Shown here piece by piece: positions 13,811 through 22,363 of a stretch of DNA of 64,000 nt; position 1 is the stretch's first letter, and every line of letters starts with the position of its first letter. Position numbers and translations under genes: made by a program. The DNA is from Bisbaumannia pacifica (GTDB taxonomy: Bacteria; Pseudomonadota; Gammaproteobacteria; Pseudomonadales; Halomonadaceae), in the NCBI RefSeq assembly GCF_007989625.1, contig NZ_BJUK01000003.1, forward strand, positions 1 to 64,000. The letters are read 5' to 3'. The notes beneath the pieces were generated by a model that saw nothing but the letters and a program-made list of their open reading frames with translations, was not told the DNA's origin and searched no databases.

Positions 13811-14932
13811 ATGACGCCGACCACCAAGCCGATTCGCCGCGCCCTCGCCCTGGTCGCCGCCCTGTGCCTGGGGTGGAGCGCCCCCGGGTTGGCCGATCCC
13901 GATCCCACGGCCGATGCCAACCCGGCCAGCGTCGCCGAGCCGCGCCTCGACGAGCGCGCCATCGATGCGGCACGCGAGCTGATCGAGGCGCGTGCCGAAC
14001 CGCTCCCCCCGCCGACCCAGACCGACCGCGCCCCGGAGCCCATCGCCCCGCCGCCGCTGCGCGAGCTCAAGGTGATGCTGGAGTGGTACCTGGGACTCCA
14101 GCACGCCCCCTGGATCCTGGCCCGAGAGCGCGGCCACTTCGACCGCCAGGCACTGAGCGTGGAGCTGATGTCGCCGGCGGACCCCGAGGTACCGACCAAG
14201 CTATTGTCGGCCCAGCGCATCGACTTGGCCCTGGGCCGCCAGCCCCAACTGCACCTGGAGAGCGCGGCGGGCCAGCCCCTGGTCAGGGTGGCCACCCTGA
14301 TCGACAGCCCGGCCGGCGGCCTGCTGATGCGTGAGGATATCGACGGCCTCAACGCCCTGTCACAGGGCCAGCTCGCCTACGGCGTGGCGGATAGCCCGCT
14401 GATCGCGCGCACCATGCTGGCGCAGCAGGGCATCGTCCTGGAGGCCTCGCGACTGGTGGATCGTCACTTCTCCCTGGGCCAGGCCCTGCTCGGTGAAGAG
14501 GTGGTGGCGGTGGTGGCGCCGCTCGCGATCACCCTGAGCGCCCAATTGGCCGAGGAGGGCCTCGCCACCCGCCACTTCCCCGCCGAGGAGCACGGCCTGC
14601 CCGCCTATGATGGCCTGATCCTGATGGCCCACCAGGAGCGCCTGGCCGGCCTGCGTGAGGATATCCAGCGCCTGGTCACGGCCCTCGAGCGTGCCACCCT
14701 CTGGGCCCTGAATCACCCGGAAGCGGCCTGGTCGCTGCTGGTGGCCAGCGAACCGAGCCTCGACAGTGCCGCCAATCGGCGCGCCTGGCCCTGGCTGCTG
14801 GCGCGCCTGGCCACCCGCCCCGCGGCCCTCGATCCGGCGCGTTACGAGCGCTTCGAGCGCTTCCTGGTGGAAGAAGGCCAGTTGCAGGCGACTCGTCCGG
14901 TCGCCCAGTTGGCCGTGGATCCCAACGACTAG
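13811..14932 (+). CDS. Periplasmic substrate-binding protein, THI5/NMT1 type
   Basis: The 373-aa protein has a signal peptide (ALALVAALCLGWSAPGLADP), a Pro/Ala-rich spacer, and an NMT1/THI5-like binding domain from about residue 85: LKVMLEWYLGLQHAPWILAR, PADPEVPTKLLSAQRIDLAL, QPQLHLESAAGQPLVRVATL. This pattern matches ThiY-type proteins that bind thiamine pyrimidine precursors for an ABC importer. No permease or ATPase gene is adjacent, and no TPP riboswitch is seen, so the ligand is uncertain. GGAG lies 5 nt before the ATG. The stop overlaps the stop of the convergent esterase gene by 4 bp. Confidence 0.8.
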   Translation: MTPTTKPIRRALALVAALCLGWSAPGLADPDPTADANPASVAEPRLDERAIDAARELIEARAEPLPPPTQTDRAPEPIAPPPLRELKVMLEWYLGLQHAPWILARERGHFDRQALSVELMSPADPEVPTKLLSAQRIDLALGRQPQLHLESAAGQPLVRVATLIDSPAGGLLMREDIDGLNALSQGQLAYGVADSPLIARTMLAQQGIVLEASRLVDRHFSLGQALLGEEVVAVVAPLAITLSAQLAEEGLATRHFPAEEHGLPAYDGLILMAHQERLAGLREDIQRLVTALERATLWALNHPEAAWSLLVASEPSLDSAANRRAWPWLLARLATRPAALDPARYERFERFLVEEGQLQATRPVAQLAVDPND

Positions 14933-15720
14933 TCGCGAGCTGCCCCTTCGACCCGGGCGATAAAGTCGTTGACCGCCGCCTGGAAGGCCTCCGGCTGCTC
15001 GGCATGCAGCCAGTGTCCCGCCTCGAGCGTCACCAGCGCCGCCTCGGGCAGCACCTCACGCAGTGCCGGCAGCATGGCGTCGGTCACGTAGTTGGAGCGA
15101 CTGCCGCGAATCACCAGGCTGGGCCCGGCATAGGGGGCATCCCCCTGGGGCTCGCCGCGAATCGCTTCATAGTCGGCCTCGATCTCGTCGAGGCCGACGC
15201 GCCAGCGCATGGCTCCCTCGCCTCGCACCAGGTTGGTGGCCAAAAAGAGGCGCACCGCCCGCTCCGGCACATGCTCGGCCATGATCCCATCCACCTCGCG
15301 ACGATTCTCCGGCGCCACGGCCTCCACCGCCCGTAGCGCGGCGAAGATGGCGTCATGGCCGTGGCCGTAGGCGACGGGGGCGATATCCGCCACCACCAGC
15401 GAAGCGACTCGCTCGGGATTTTCCCGCGCCAGGGTCATGGCCACCTTGCCGCCCATCGAGTGGCCCAGCAGGTGGCAGCGTTCGATCCCCAGGCGGTCCA
15501 GGGTGGCCAGGACATCGTCGGCCATGGCGTCATAACCCATTCCCTCGGCATGGGGGGAACGGCCATGGTTACGCAGGTCCACCGCCAGGGTGCGGCGCAC
15601 CTGCTGCCAGCCGCGCAGGTGCGAGCGCCAGTTATCGGCGCTGCCCAGCAGGCCGTGGATCACCACCAGGGGCAGGCCGTCGCCGGCGCCGCCGTCCAGG
15701 GTATGCAGCTCGATCGCCAT
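14929..15720 (-). CDS. ybfF: Alpha/beta-fold esterase, YbfF type
   Basis: The 263-aa cytoplasmic hydrolase shows the oxyanion-hole segment VIHGLLGSADNW, the nucleophile elbow GHSMGG, an Asp/Asn region (GSRSNYVTD) and the catalytic His in EAGHWLHAEQPE. The closest described relative is E. coli YbfF, an acyl-CoA/short-chain esterase; the physiological substrate is unknown. The ATG at 15720 is chosen because AAGGAG lies 6 nt upstream, while the ATG two codons earlier touches that site. It is followed convergently by the binding-protein gene and preceded by yhhQ on the same strand. Confidence 0.85.
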   Translation of the reverse strand: MAIELHTLDGGAGDGLPLVVIHGLLGSADNWRSHLRGWQQVRRTLAVDLRNHGRSPHAEGMGYDAMADDVLATLDRLGIERCHLLGHSMGGKVAMTLARENPERVASLVVADIAPVAYGHGHDAIFAALRAVEAVAPENRREVDGIMAEHVPERAVRLFLATNLVRGEGAMRWRVGLDEIEADYEAIRGEPQGDAPYAGPSLVIRGSRSNYVTDAMLPALREVLPEAALVTLEAGHWLHAEQPEAFQAAVNDFIARVEGAARD

Positions 15721-15765
15721 CCTCATCTCCTTGTCGTCGTTGCGATGCCCCGGCGTCGCCGAGGC

Positions 15766-16452
15766 TTATCCATTGCTGCCGCCGAGTGCCACCGCCTGGC
15801 CCTCGCTGCGCCCGGTCCAGGCCACCAGGCGGCGACTCAGCCAGGCCAGCAGCACGCCGTAGAGGGGCAGGAAGAACAGCAGGCTGATGCCCAGCTTGAT
15901 CGCGTAATCCACCAGGGCGATCTCCGGCCAGTGCGCCGCCATAAAGGGATCGGGACTGCCCTGAAAGGCGGTGGCGAAGAACACCAGGGTATCGGCCAGG
16001 TTACCGAATACCGTGGAGACCGCCGGCGCCAGCCACCAGGCACGAAAACGGCGCAGCCGATCGAAGACCTGAATATCCAGCCACTGCCCCAGCACATAGG
16101 CCAGGAAACTGGCCAGGGCGATGCGCGCCACGAAGGTATTCCACTCGCCCAGGGCCTCGAGGCCCACGTAACTACCCCGCGGGAAGATCACCGAGATCGC
16201 ATAGGAGATCACCAGGGCCGGCAGCATGACCCGCAGAATGATGGCGCGGGCCTGGCGCTTGCCGAACAGCCGCACGGTGAGGTCGGTGGCCAGGAAGATA
16301 AAGGGAAAGCTGAAGGCGCCCCAGGTGGTATGCCAGCCGAACAGGGTGAAGGGCAGCTGCACCAGGTAGTTACTGGCGGCGATCACGCCGATATGGAAGG
16401 CGACGAGGAGAACCAGGCAGCGTCGCGCCTGATGGGGAGTCAGATCGAACAT
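15766..16452 (-). CDS. yhhQ: Queuosine precursor transporter
   Basis: The 228-aa inner-membrane protein has about six hydrophobic segments. It carries the family features of the YhhQ/VUT1 group (GAFSFPFIFLATDLTVRLFG, FPRGSYVG, STVFGNLADTLVFFA). YhhQ takes up preQ0/preQ1 for queuosine tRNA modification. The ATG at 16452 has AAGG 8 nt upstream; the longer reading begins in the 5' leader hairpin. The upstream region contains a likely promoter and a strong hairpin. No known preQ1 riboswitch motif was recognised. Confidence 0.88.
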   Translation of the reverse strand: MFDLTPHQARRCLVLLVAFHIGVIAASNYLVQLPFTLFGWHTTWGAFSFPFIFLATDLTVRLFGKRQARAIILRVMLPALVISYAISVIFPRGSYVGLEALGEWNTFVARIALASFLAYVLGQWLDIQVFDRLRRFRAWWLAPAVSTVFGNLADTLVFFATAFQGSPDPFMAAHWPEIALVDYAIKLGISLLFFLPLYGVLLAWLSRRLVAWTGRSEGQAVALGGSNG

Positions 16453-16506
16453 GGAAACCTTTTTGTCATGGCGGAGGGGTGAGGGAACCCTCGATGGTTC
16501 AACGGC

Positions 16507-16534
16507 GACCGCCCGGGCAGAGGCCCGGGCGGTC
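16507..16534 (-). other. 12-bp GC-rich hairpin in the yhhQ leader
   Basis: GACCGCCCGGGC and GCCCGGGCGGTC form a perfect 12-bp stem around a 4-nt loop, at or near the 5' end of the predicted yhhQ transcript. No T tract follows, so it is not a standard terminator. It may stabilise the mRNA or be part of a regulatory leader. Confidence 0.6.
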
Positions 16535-16546
16535 ATGCAAGGGAGC

Positions 16547-16575
16547 TAGTATACGCGGTGCGACCCGCGACGTCA
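16547..16575 (-). promoter_or_regulatory. Candidate yhhQ promoter
   Basis: On the minus strand CTGACG (16575-16570) and TATACT (16552-16547) are 17 nt apart and match the sigma-70 boxes at 4/6 and 5/6. The start point would fall just before the leader hairpin. Confidence 0.5.
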
Positions 16576-16668
16576 GCGCCCCCGGGAAGCCGCCCCCATC
16601 GAGCGCCCGAGCCCATGGACGCCCGCGCGAGACCGATGGGCTGATCGGCAGGAGACATTCTTTACCAG

Positions 16669-16754
16669 GGTGAAATCACAGGGATGTCCATGCCCAGCAT
16701 GAAAAACATCCGCCTCTTTTTCCATAAATGGGACATCCAGCAGGACTTTTCACC
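16669..16754. other. Nested inverted repeats upstream of the NhaC-type gene
   Basis: Three nested pairings occur: GGTGAAA (16669-16675) with TTTCACC (16748-16754), GGATGTCC (16682-16689) with GGACATCC (16731-16738), and GAAAAA with TTTTTC inside. Together they form an extended hairpin or a set of dyad operators 80 nt before the antiporter start. A riboswitch is possible, but the best promoter lies downstream of it. Confidence 0.55.
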
Positions 16755-16773
16755 ATTCCAGGCGAGAGCCGCC

Positions 16774-16802
16774 TTTAGCGTGCTACCCCCTTGGGGCATA
16801 AT
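16774..16802 (+). promoter_or_regulatory. Candidate promoter of the NhaC-type gene
   Basis: CATAAT (16797-16802) matches the -10 box at 5/6; TTTAGC 17 nt upstream is a weak -35 (3/6). A transcript from here would not include the inverted repeats at 16669-16754. Confidence 0.4.
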
Positions 16803-16835
16803 GCGCCGCCAAATCCACCCTCAGCCGAGATCGCC

Positions 16836-18422
16836 ATGACCGTCACCGACTCCGCCCTGTCACTCCTGCCCCCCTTGGTGGCCATCGGCCTTGCCGTCCT
16901 AACCCGGCGAGTGCTGCTCTCCCTGGGTCTGGGGATCCTGGTGGGCGCCCTGCTGCTCAATGGCGGTCATCCCCTGACTACCCTCGGCGATCTGGCGAGC
17001 CGCCTGCTGGCCCTGTTCTGGACCCTGCCGGCGGCGGACGACCCCGGGCTCGGGGCCCCGGAGGCCTGGAACCTCTCGATCCTCGGCTTCCTGCTGCTGC
17101 TGGGCGCCATGGTCGCCCTGGTCACCCTGAGCGGGGGCACCCGGGCCTTCGGCGAGTGGGCGCGGCGACGCATTCGCACGCGCCGCGACGCCCAACTGAT
17201 GACCGTGGTTCTCGGCGCGGTGATCTTTATCGACGACTACTTCAACAGCCTGGCGGTGGGCAATGTCAGCCGCCCGGTGACCGATCGCCAGGGCGTGTCC
17301 CGGGCCAAGCTGGCCTACCTGATCGACTCCACGGCGGCCCCGGTCTGCGTGCTGATGCCGCTCTCCAGCTGGGGTGCCTACCTGATCAGCCTGATCGGCG
17401 GCATCCTCGCCGCCCACGCCATCACCGGCAGCAGCGCCCTGGGTGCCTTCGTACAGGTCTCGATGCTCAACTTCTACGCGATCAGCGCCCTGCTGCTGGT
17501 TATCGCCACCGCCGCCCTCGACCTCAACCTGGGCGCCATGAGCCGCCACGAGGCCGCCGCCCGCCAGGGGCGGGTCTATGATAGCCGCCGCGGCCAGCCG
17601 CCGGGCAACCCGCCGGTCACCGAACACGAGGGCGGTCGCCCCCGCGACCTGCTGGTGCCCATCGCCGTGCTGGTGGCGGGTACCCTGATCGCCCTGCTGG
17701 TGACCGGCGCCCAAGGCCTGGCCTCCGAGGGGCTGCCCTTCTCGCTGCTCGGCGCCTTCGAGCAGACCGACGTGGCCCTGTCCCTGCTGGTCGGTGGCCT
17801 GCTCGGCCTGGGCACCACCCTGGCCCTGCTGTGGTCGCGACCGGCGGTACGCGCCAACCTGCCACGCACCCTGTGGCTCGGCCTGGGCACCATGTGGCCG
17901 GCCATCCAGATCCTGATCCTCGCCTGGCTGCTCACCGGCCTGATCGGTGAACTGGGCACCGGCGCCTACCTGGCCGGGCTGGTGGAAGGGGTCCTGGCGC
18001 CCCACTGGCTGCCCATCCTGCTGTTCCTGCTGGGCGGCCTGATGGCCTTCGCCACCGGCACCAGTTGGGGCACCTTCGGCATCCTGCTGCCGATCGCCGG
18101 GGACCTGGCGGCGGCCACCGACCTGGCCATGCTGCTGCCGATGCTGGGCGCGGTGCTCGCCGGCGCGGTCTTCGGCGATCACTGCTCGCCGATCTCCGAC
18201 ACCACCATCCTCTCCTCCACCGGGGCCGCCTGCCATCATATCGATCATGTGATCACTCAGCTGCCCTATGCGGGCCTGGGGGCCCTGGTCAGCCTGGCGG
18301 GGTATCTGGTGGTGGGACTGAGCGGTAGCCCGCTCTGGGGCCTGCTGAGCTGCCTGGCGCTGCTGGCCCTGAGCATCGGCCTGCTGGTGCGGCGCAAGGC
18401 TCGACTGGCACCCCAGGCCTAA
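16836..18422 (+). CDS. Na+/H+ antiporter, NhaC family
   Basis: The 528-aa membrane protein has about 12 hydrophobic segments. The NhaC-family core is visible as GAVIFIDDYFNSLAVGNVSR, DSTAAPVCVLMPLSSWGAYL, FATGTSWGTFGILLPIAGDL and FGDHCSPISDTTILSSTGAA. The conserved acidic residues in DDYF and DHCSPISDTT are likely transport residues. It would extrude Na+ using the proton gradient, fitting a salt-adapted cell. The start at 16836 gives the family's usual N-terminus; an ATG/GTG further upstream lies in the promoter region. It converges on prpE with a shared hairpin between them. Confidence 0.9.
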   Translation: MTVTDSALSLLPPLVAIGLAVLTRRVLLSLGLGILVGALLLNGGHPLTTLGDLASRLLALFWTLPAADDPGLGAPEAWNLSILGFLLLLGAMVALVTLSGGTRAFGEWARRRIRTRRDAQLMTVVLGAVIFIDDYFNSLAVGNVSRPVTDRQGVSRAKLAYLIDSTAAPVCVLMPLSSWGAYLISLIGGILAAHAITGSSALGAFVQVSMLNFYAISALLLVIATAALDLNLGAMSRHEAAARQGRVYDSRRGQPPGNPPVTEHEGGRPRDLLVPIAVLVAGTLIALLVTGAQGLASEGLPFSLLGAFEQTDVALSLLVGGLLGLGTTLALLWSRPAVRANLPRTLWLGLGTMWPAIQILILAWLLTGLIGELGTGAYLAGLVEGVLAPHWLPILLFLLGGLMAFATGTSWGTFGILLPIAGDLAAATDLAMLLPMLGAVLAGAVFGDHCSPISDTTILSSTGAACHHIDHVITQLPYAGLGALVSLAGYLVVGLSGSPLWGLLSCLALLALSIGLLVRRKARLAPQA

Positions 18423-18461
18423 GCCCTACCCCCAACTACGCCCTCACCGACACCGACGCAA

Positions 18462-18497
18462 CGAAGGGCCCCGACGTTATCACGCCGGGGCCCTTCG
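18462..18497. terminator. Hairpin between convergent genes
   Basis: CGAAGGGCCCCG and CGGGGCCCTTCG are 12-bp inverted arms with a 12-nt loop, located between the ends of the NhaC-type gene and prpE. There is no long T tract, so termination efficiency is uncertain, but the position suits both genes. Confidence 0.6.
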
Positions 18498-18519
18498 GTT
18501 CTGCGTCGGCTAACCAGGG

Positions 18520-20433
18520 TCAGCCGGCGGGCCTTGCCTGGCTCGATTGCCCCAGGTCCCGCGCGCGCATCTGCTCATGCACCTCCTGAAGGCTGGCCGG
18601 GTCATCGATGGTCGAGGGAATGCCGTACTCCTCGCCATCGGCGATGGTTCTTAGCAATTTACGCAAGATCTTCCCGGAGCGGGTCTTGGGCAACCGCGGC
18701 ACCACCAGCACCTCCTTGAGGCAGGCGATGGCGCCGATGGTCTGGCGCACCCGGGCCACCAGCTCGGCCTCCAGCGCCGTCTCGTCGCCGTCGAACCCAT
18801 CCTTGGTGATCACCAGCCCCACCGGTAGCTGCCCCTTGAGGGCGTCCTGGATACCGATGACCGCACACTCGGCCACCGCCGGATGACTGCCCAACACCTC
18901 TTCCATTTCGCCGGTGGAGAGGCGGTGCCCGGCCACGTTGATGACGTCGTCGGTGCGGCCCATGATGAACAGGTAGCCGTCGTCATCGAAGTAGCCGCCA
19001 TCGCCGGTCAGATAACAGTTCGGATAGGCCGCCATATAGGCCGCGTGAAAGCGCTGCGGGTCGCGCCAGATACCGGTGAGGCACCCCGGCGGCAGCGGCT
19101 GACGGATCACCACGCTGCCCTGGGTATTGGCCGGCGCTACCTCGCCGTCGCGGTCGAGAACCTGGACATTGAAGCCCGGCACCGGGTAGGTCGCGGATCC
19201 GGCTTTGGTGGGCACCGCCTCCAGCCCCAGGGGATTAGCGGCGATCGGCCAGCCGGTCTCGGTCTGCCACCAGTGATCGATCACCGGCACCGGCACCAGG
19301 TCGTCGAGCCAGTGGAAGGTGGGTGGGTCGAGGCGCTCCCCGGCCAGGAAGAGGGCGCGTAGCCCCGAGATATCGTGATCCTCCAGCCGCCGCCCCTCCG
19401 GGTCCTCCTTCTTGATGGCGCGAAAGGCGGTGGGCGCGGTAAAGAAGACCTTGACGTCGTACTCCTCGATCAGCCGCCAGAAGGCCCCCGCATCCGGCGT
19501 GCGCACCGGCTTGCCCTCGTAGACCAGGGTGGTGCAGCCGCGCAGCAGCGGGCCATAGACGATATAGGAGTGGCCGACGACCCAGCCCACGTCGGAGGCG
19601 GAAAAGAACACCTCGCCGGGCTGCATGCCATAGATCGCCTCCATGGAGTAGTGAAGCGCCACCGCATGGCCGCCATGGTCGCGCACCACCCCCTTCGGCT
19701 TGCCGGTGGTCCCGGAGGTGTACAGGATATACAGCGGATCGGTGGCCTTGACCGGCACGCATTCCGCCGGCGCCGCCTCGGCCACCAGCGCCTGCCAGTC
19801 ATGATCCCGCGGCGTCAGCTCGGCCCGGCTCTGTTCGCGTTGCAGCACCACGCAGGCGTCAGGCCGATGCCGACTCTGGCTCAGGGCCTCGTCGAGAATC
19901 GGCTTGTAGGCGATGACGCGATCCACCTCGATCCCGCAGGACGCCGCCACCACCACCTTGGGCTGGGCGTCGTCGATGCGCACCGCCAGCTCATGGGGCG
20001 CGAAGCCACCGAATACCACCGAGTGCACCGCACCCAGGCGCGCGCAGGCGTACATGGCCACCAGCGCCTCCGGCACCATGGGCATATAGATCACCACCCG
20101 GTCGCCCTTGGTGACGCCGAGGCCGGCCAGGGCCCCGGCGAAGCGCGCCACCTGGTCGCGCATCTCGCGATAGCTCAGGCGTCGCTTCTCGCCGGTGACC
20201 GGCGAATCCCAAAGGACCGCTGCCTGATCGCCACGCCCCTCGGCCACCTGATGATCGAGGGCCGCGAAACAGGTATTCATCTCGCCATCCACGAACCAGC
20301 GGGCATGTCCCTGATCGTCATACTCGAGAATCGTCGATGGTGGCGTGAACCAGGGAATGCGCTTGGCCTGCTCGGCCCAGAAGGCCTCGGGCTGCTCGAT
20401 GGCATGACGATAGCTGGTCTGGTAATGGCTCAT
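18520..20433 (-). CDS. prpE: Propionyl-CoA synthetase
   Basis: The 637-aa acyl-CoA ligase activates propionate with ATP and CoA via an acyl-adenylate. The P-loop-like motif YTSGTTGKPKG, the adenylation motif WWQTETGW, the hinge region GRTDDVINVAGHRLSTGEME and the acetylatable lysine in LPKTRSGKILR are all present. The segment VVRDHGGHAVALHYSMEAIY is typical of PrpE rather than acetyl-CoA synthetase, and the length fits (E. coli PrpE is 628 aa). The start MSHYQTSYRH is taken over upstream ATGs by comparison with the family. The other methylcitrate-cycle genes are not nearby. Confidence 0.88.
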   Translation of the reverse strand: MSHYQTSYRHAIEQPEAFWAEQAKRIPWFTPPSTILEYDDQGHARWFVDGEMNTCFAALDHQVAEGRGDQAAVLWDSPVTGEKRRLSYREMRDQVARFAGALAGLGVTKGDRVVIYMPMVPEALVAMYACARLGAVHSVVFGGFAPHELAVRIDDAQPKVVVAASCGIEVDRVIAYKPILDEALSQSRHRPDACVVLQREQSRAELTPRDHDWQALVAEAAPAECVPVKATDPLYILYTSGTTGKPKGVVRDHGGHAVALHYSMEAIYGMQPGEVFFSASDVGWVVGHSYIVYGPLLRGCTTLVYEGKPVRTPDAGAFWRLIEEYDVKVFFTAPTAFRAIKKEDPEGRRLEDHDISGLRALFLAGERLDPPTFHWLDDLVPVPVIDHWWQTETGWPIAANPLGLEAVPTKAGSATYPVPGFNVQVLDRDGEVAPANTQGSVVIRQPLPPGCLTGIWRDPQRFHAAYMAAYPNCYLTGDGGYFDDDGYLFIMGRTDDVINVAGHRLSTGEMEEVLGSHPAVAECAVIGIQDALKGQLPVGLVITKDGFDGDETALEAELVARVRQTIGAIACLKEVLVVPRLPKTRSGKILRKLLRTIADGEEYGIPSTIDDPASLQEVHEQMRARDLGQSSQARPAG

Positions 20434-20816
20434 GGCGGATCTCATGACTCGCTGAGTGGAGGGGGCGAAGGCGTCGCCGTCGATTGTTGACACTCTAGCG
20501 AATCCTTGGCGATTTACCCTGAGACCATCGGCTAATTCGCCGCCACCACTCGACCAATTGTCTACAACTTATCGAGAGTCACCCGCCCGAGACACACACA
20601 TTGACTCAGCGTTAACTTATTGGTGACAAAGAAGTGGCATCCCGCCGGCTGATCCACTAAATCAGTATTGAGGGATGACTAAATGAGAAACTGACAAGAC
20701 ACGCAGGGAGACGCTACGCCCCACGACTCGAGACGCCCGAGTGCGCAGGGTGAACCGCCAGATCGGCTCAATACCGCGGGGATGCCCTGGCCTCCCCGCC
20801 TCACCCGGAGACCGCC
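20434..20816. other. Divergent intergenic region between prpE and the ArsR gene
   Basis: This 383-bp stretch shows no supported gene. The part at 20530-20690 is more AT-rich than the flanks (for example TAAATCAGTATTGAGG) and probably holds both promoters. No sigma-54 type -24/-12 element was found upstream of prpE. Confidence 0.4.
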
Positions 20817-21134
20817 ATGAGCACATCCCAACCCGCCGCCCGCCTGCTGGCCGCCGGCGCCCCCACCCTGGAGAGCGCCACGGCGCTGCTCAAGGCCATG
20901 GCCAATGAGAACCGCCTGCGTATCCTCTGCCTGCTCGATGGCGTCGAGCTGTCGGTCTCGGAGCTCAATGCCAAGCTGAGCCTCAGTCAGTCGGCGCTCT
21001 CCCAGCACCTGGCGATCCTGCGTCGGGAAGGCATGGTCAGTACCCGCCGCGCTTCCCAGACCATCTACTACTCCCTGCAGGGGGATCAGGCGAAACGCAT
21101 CGTGGCGACCCTCGCCGAGCTCTATCTGGAGTGA
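20817..21134 (+). CDS. ArsR/SmtB-family transcriptional regulator
   Basis: The 105-aa protein is a winged-helix repressor. It has the family pattern LLKAMANENRLRILCLLDG, then LSVSELNAKLSLSQSALSQHLAILRREGMVSTRRASQTIYYSL. It has only one cysteine (in RILCLLDG) and lacks the CxC metal site of classical ArsR, so a thiol or other small-molecule signal, or simple constitutive repression, is possible. It stands alone and convergent to sohB, so its target is not evident; the divergent prpE is one candidate. Confidence 0.85.
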   Translation: MSTSQPAARLLAAGAPTLESATALLKAMANENRLRILCLLDGVELSVSELNAKLSLSQSALSQHLAILRREGMVSTRRASQTIYYSLQGDQAKRIVATLAELYLE

Positions 21135-21185
21135 TGACACAACGCCGGTCGGGCCTGTCCGCGGCCCGGCGGCGGCGACTTCCCC

Positions 21186-22214
21186 TCAGCGCTTGAGCCA
21201 GCGGCTGGCATCCAGCGCCTCCAGGGTGCGTTCGATGCCGCGCTCCACGCCTCGGGAGACCGCCATGCCCAGGCGCTCGCCCAGGCGTTTCTGGCTCTCC
21301 AGACGAACCAGGTAGACCCGCGCCGTCTCCTGACGACGCTGCAGGTAGGCCTCGCTGGTCCCCAGCGCATCGATCAGCCCCCGCCCCAGGGCATCCCGGC
21401 CGTACCAGATCTCGCCGGTGGCCACCGCCTCGATATCCAGGGCCGGGCGGCGCTCGGCGACGAAGGCCTTGAACAGCTCATGGGTATGCTCCAGGTCCTC
21501 TACGAACTTCTCGCGCCCCTCCTCGCTGTTTTCGCCGAGCACGGTCAGGGTGCGCTTGTAACGCCCCGCGGTCAGCACCTCCACGTCCACGTCATGGCGC
21601 TTGAGCAGGCGATGCACATTGGGCACCTGCGCCACCACGCCGATGGAGCCCAGCACCGCGAAGGGCGCAGCCTGGATATGCTGGGCGCAGCAGGCCATCA
21701 GGTAGCCGCCACTGGCCGCCACCTTGTCGACGCAGACCCGGGTGGCGAGCCCCGCCTCGCGCAGTCGGTCGAGCTGGGCCGCCGCCAGGCCATAGGCATG
21801 GACCAGGCCGCCGGCGGACTCCAGGCGAATCACCACCTCGTCGTCGGGCTCGGCCACCTCCAGCAGCGCCGAGATCTCCTCGCCGAAGCGGGCCGTCCGC
21901 GAGGCCTTGAGGTCGCCATGAAAATCCAGCACCCAGCAGCGCTGGCCGCTCTCCTCGCCCTGGCGGCGCTGCCGCTTGTCATCGCGGCGAAAGCGCTTGA
22001 GCAGTCCCTTGCGCTCGCCGGGGGCACTGGCCGCCAACTGCAAGAGTCGCCGCCGCCGCCGGCTACGCCCATTGAGCTCCTCGATGCGCAGCCGGGTCCG
22101 CTCCGCACCGTTCTCGCGCAGTCTCGACACCAGCGCCAGGGTCACCACCACCACCAGGGCCAGCAGGGCCACCTGGACCGCGAAGCCCCCCAGATCGCTC
22201 AACCACTCGCTCAC
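21186..22214 (-). CDS. sohB: SohB-family S49 inner-membrane protease
   Basis: The 342-aa protein has one N-terminal membrane segment (FAVQVALLALVVVVTLALVS), a charged linker, and a peptidase S49 domain. The catalytic Ser is in VDKVAASGGYLMACC and the catalytic Lys in GRYKRTLTVLGENSEEGREK. SohB-type proteases cleave membrane or periplasmic peptides. The start is a GTG at 22214 placed 6 nt after AAGGAGGT; an overlapping GTG at 22220 would be too close to that site. It is convergent with the ArsR gene and divergent from the SCP2 gene. Confidence 0.9.
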   Translation of the reverse strand: MSEWLSDLGGFAVQVALLALVVVVTLALVSRLRENGAERTRLRIEELNGRSRRRRRLLQLAASAPGERKGLLKRFRRDDKRQRRQGEESGQRCWVLDFHGDLKASRTARFGEEISALLEVAEPDDEVVIRLESAGGLVHAYGLAAAQLDRLREAGLATRVCVDKVAASGGYLMACCAQHIQAAPFAVLGSIGVVAQVPNVHRLLKRHDVDVEVLTAGRYKRTLTVLGENSEEGREKFVEDLEHTHELFKAFVAERRPALDIEAVATGEIWYGRDALGRGLIDALGTSEAYLQRRQETARVYLVRLESQKRLGERLGMAVSRGVERGIERTLEALDASRWLKR

Positions 22215-22296
22215 ACACACCTCCTTCCCTGAGCATCCCGGCAGGACACCACGACGGGCGACATCCGCCTCCGTCCGGCGATCGCACCGAGACCGC

Positions 22297-22325
22297 TTGC
22301 TTCAAACGATTGTTTTAAATATGCT
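22297..22325 (+). promoter_or_regulatory. SCP2-gene promoter with PsrA-like operator
   Basis: TTGCTT (22297-22302) and TATGCT (22320-22325) are 17 nt apart. The spacer contains CAAAC-GATT-GTTTT (22303-22316), which fits the PsrA operator pattern GAAAC/CAAAC-N2-4-GTTT known from Pseudomonas. A TetR-type fatty-acid regulator bound here would block RNA polymerase. Confidence 0.55.
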
Positions 22326-22363
22326 CGGATTCCCTTGACTCCCCGACACGGACAGGATCCCCG

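Noticed and set aside
19375-20490. Long plus-strand ORF opposite prpE
   Set aside because: Shadow frame of a well-supported acyl-CoA ligase; no domain and no ribosome-binding site.
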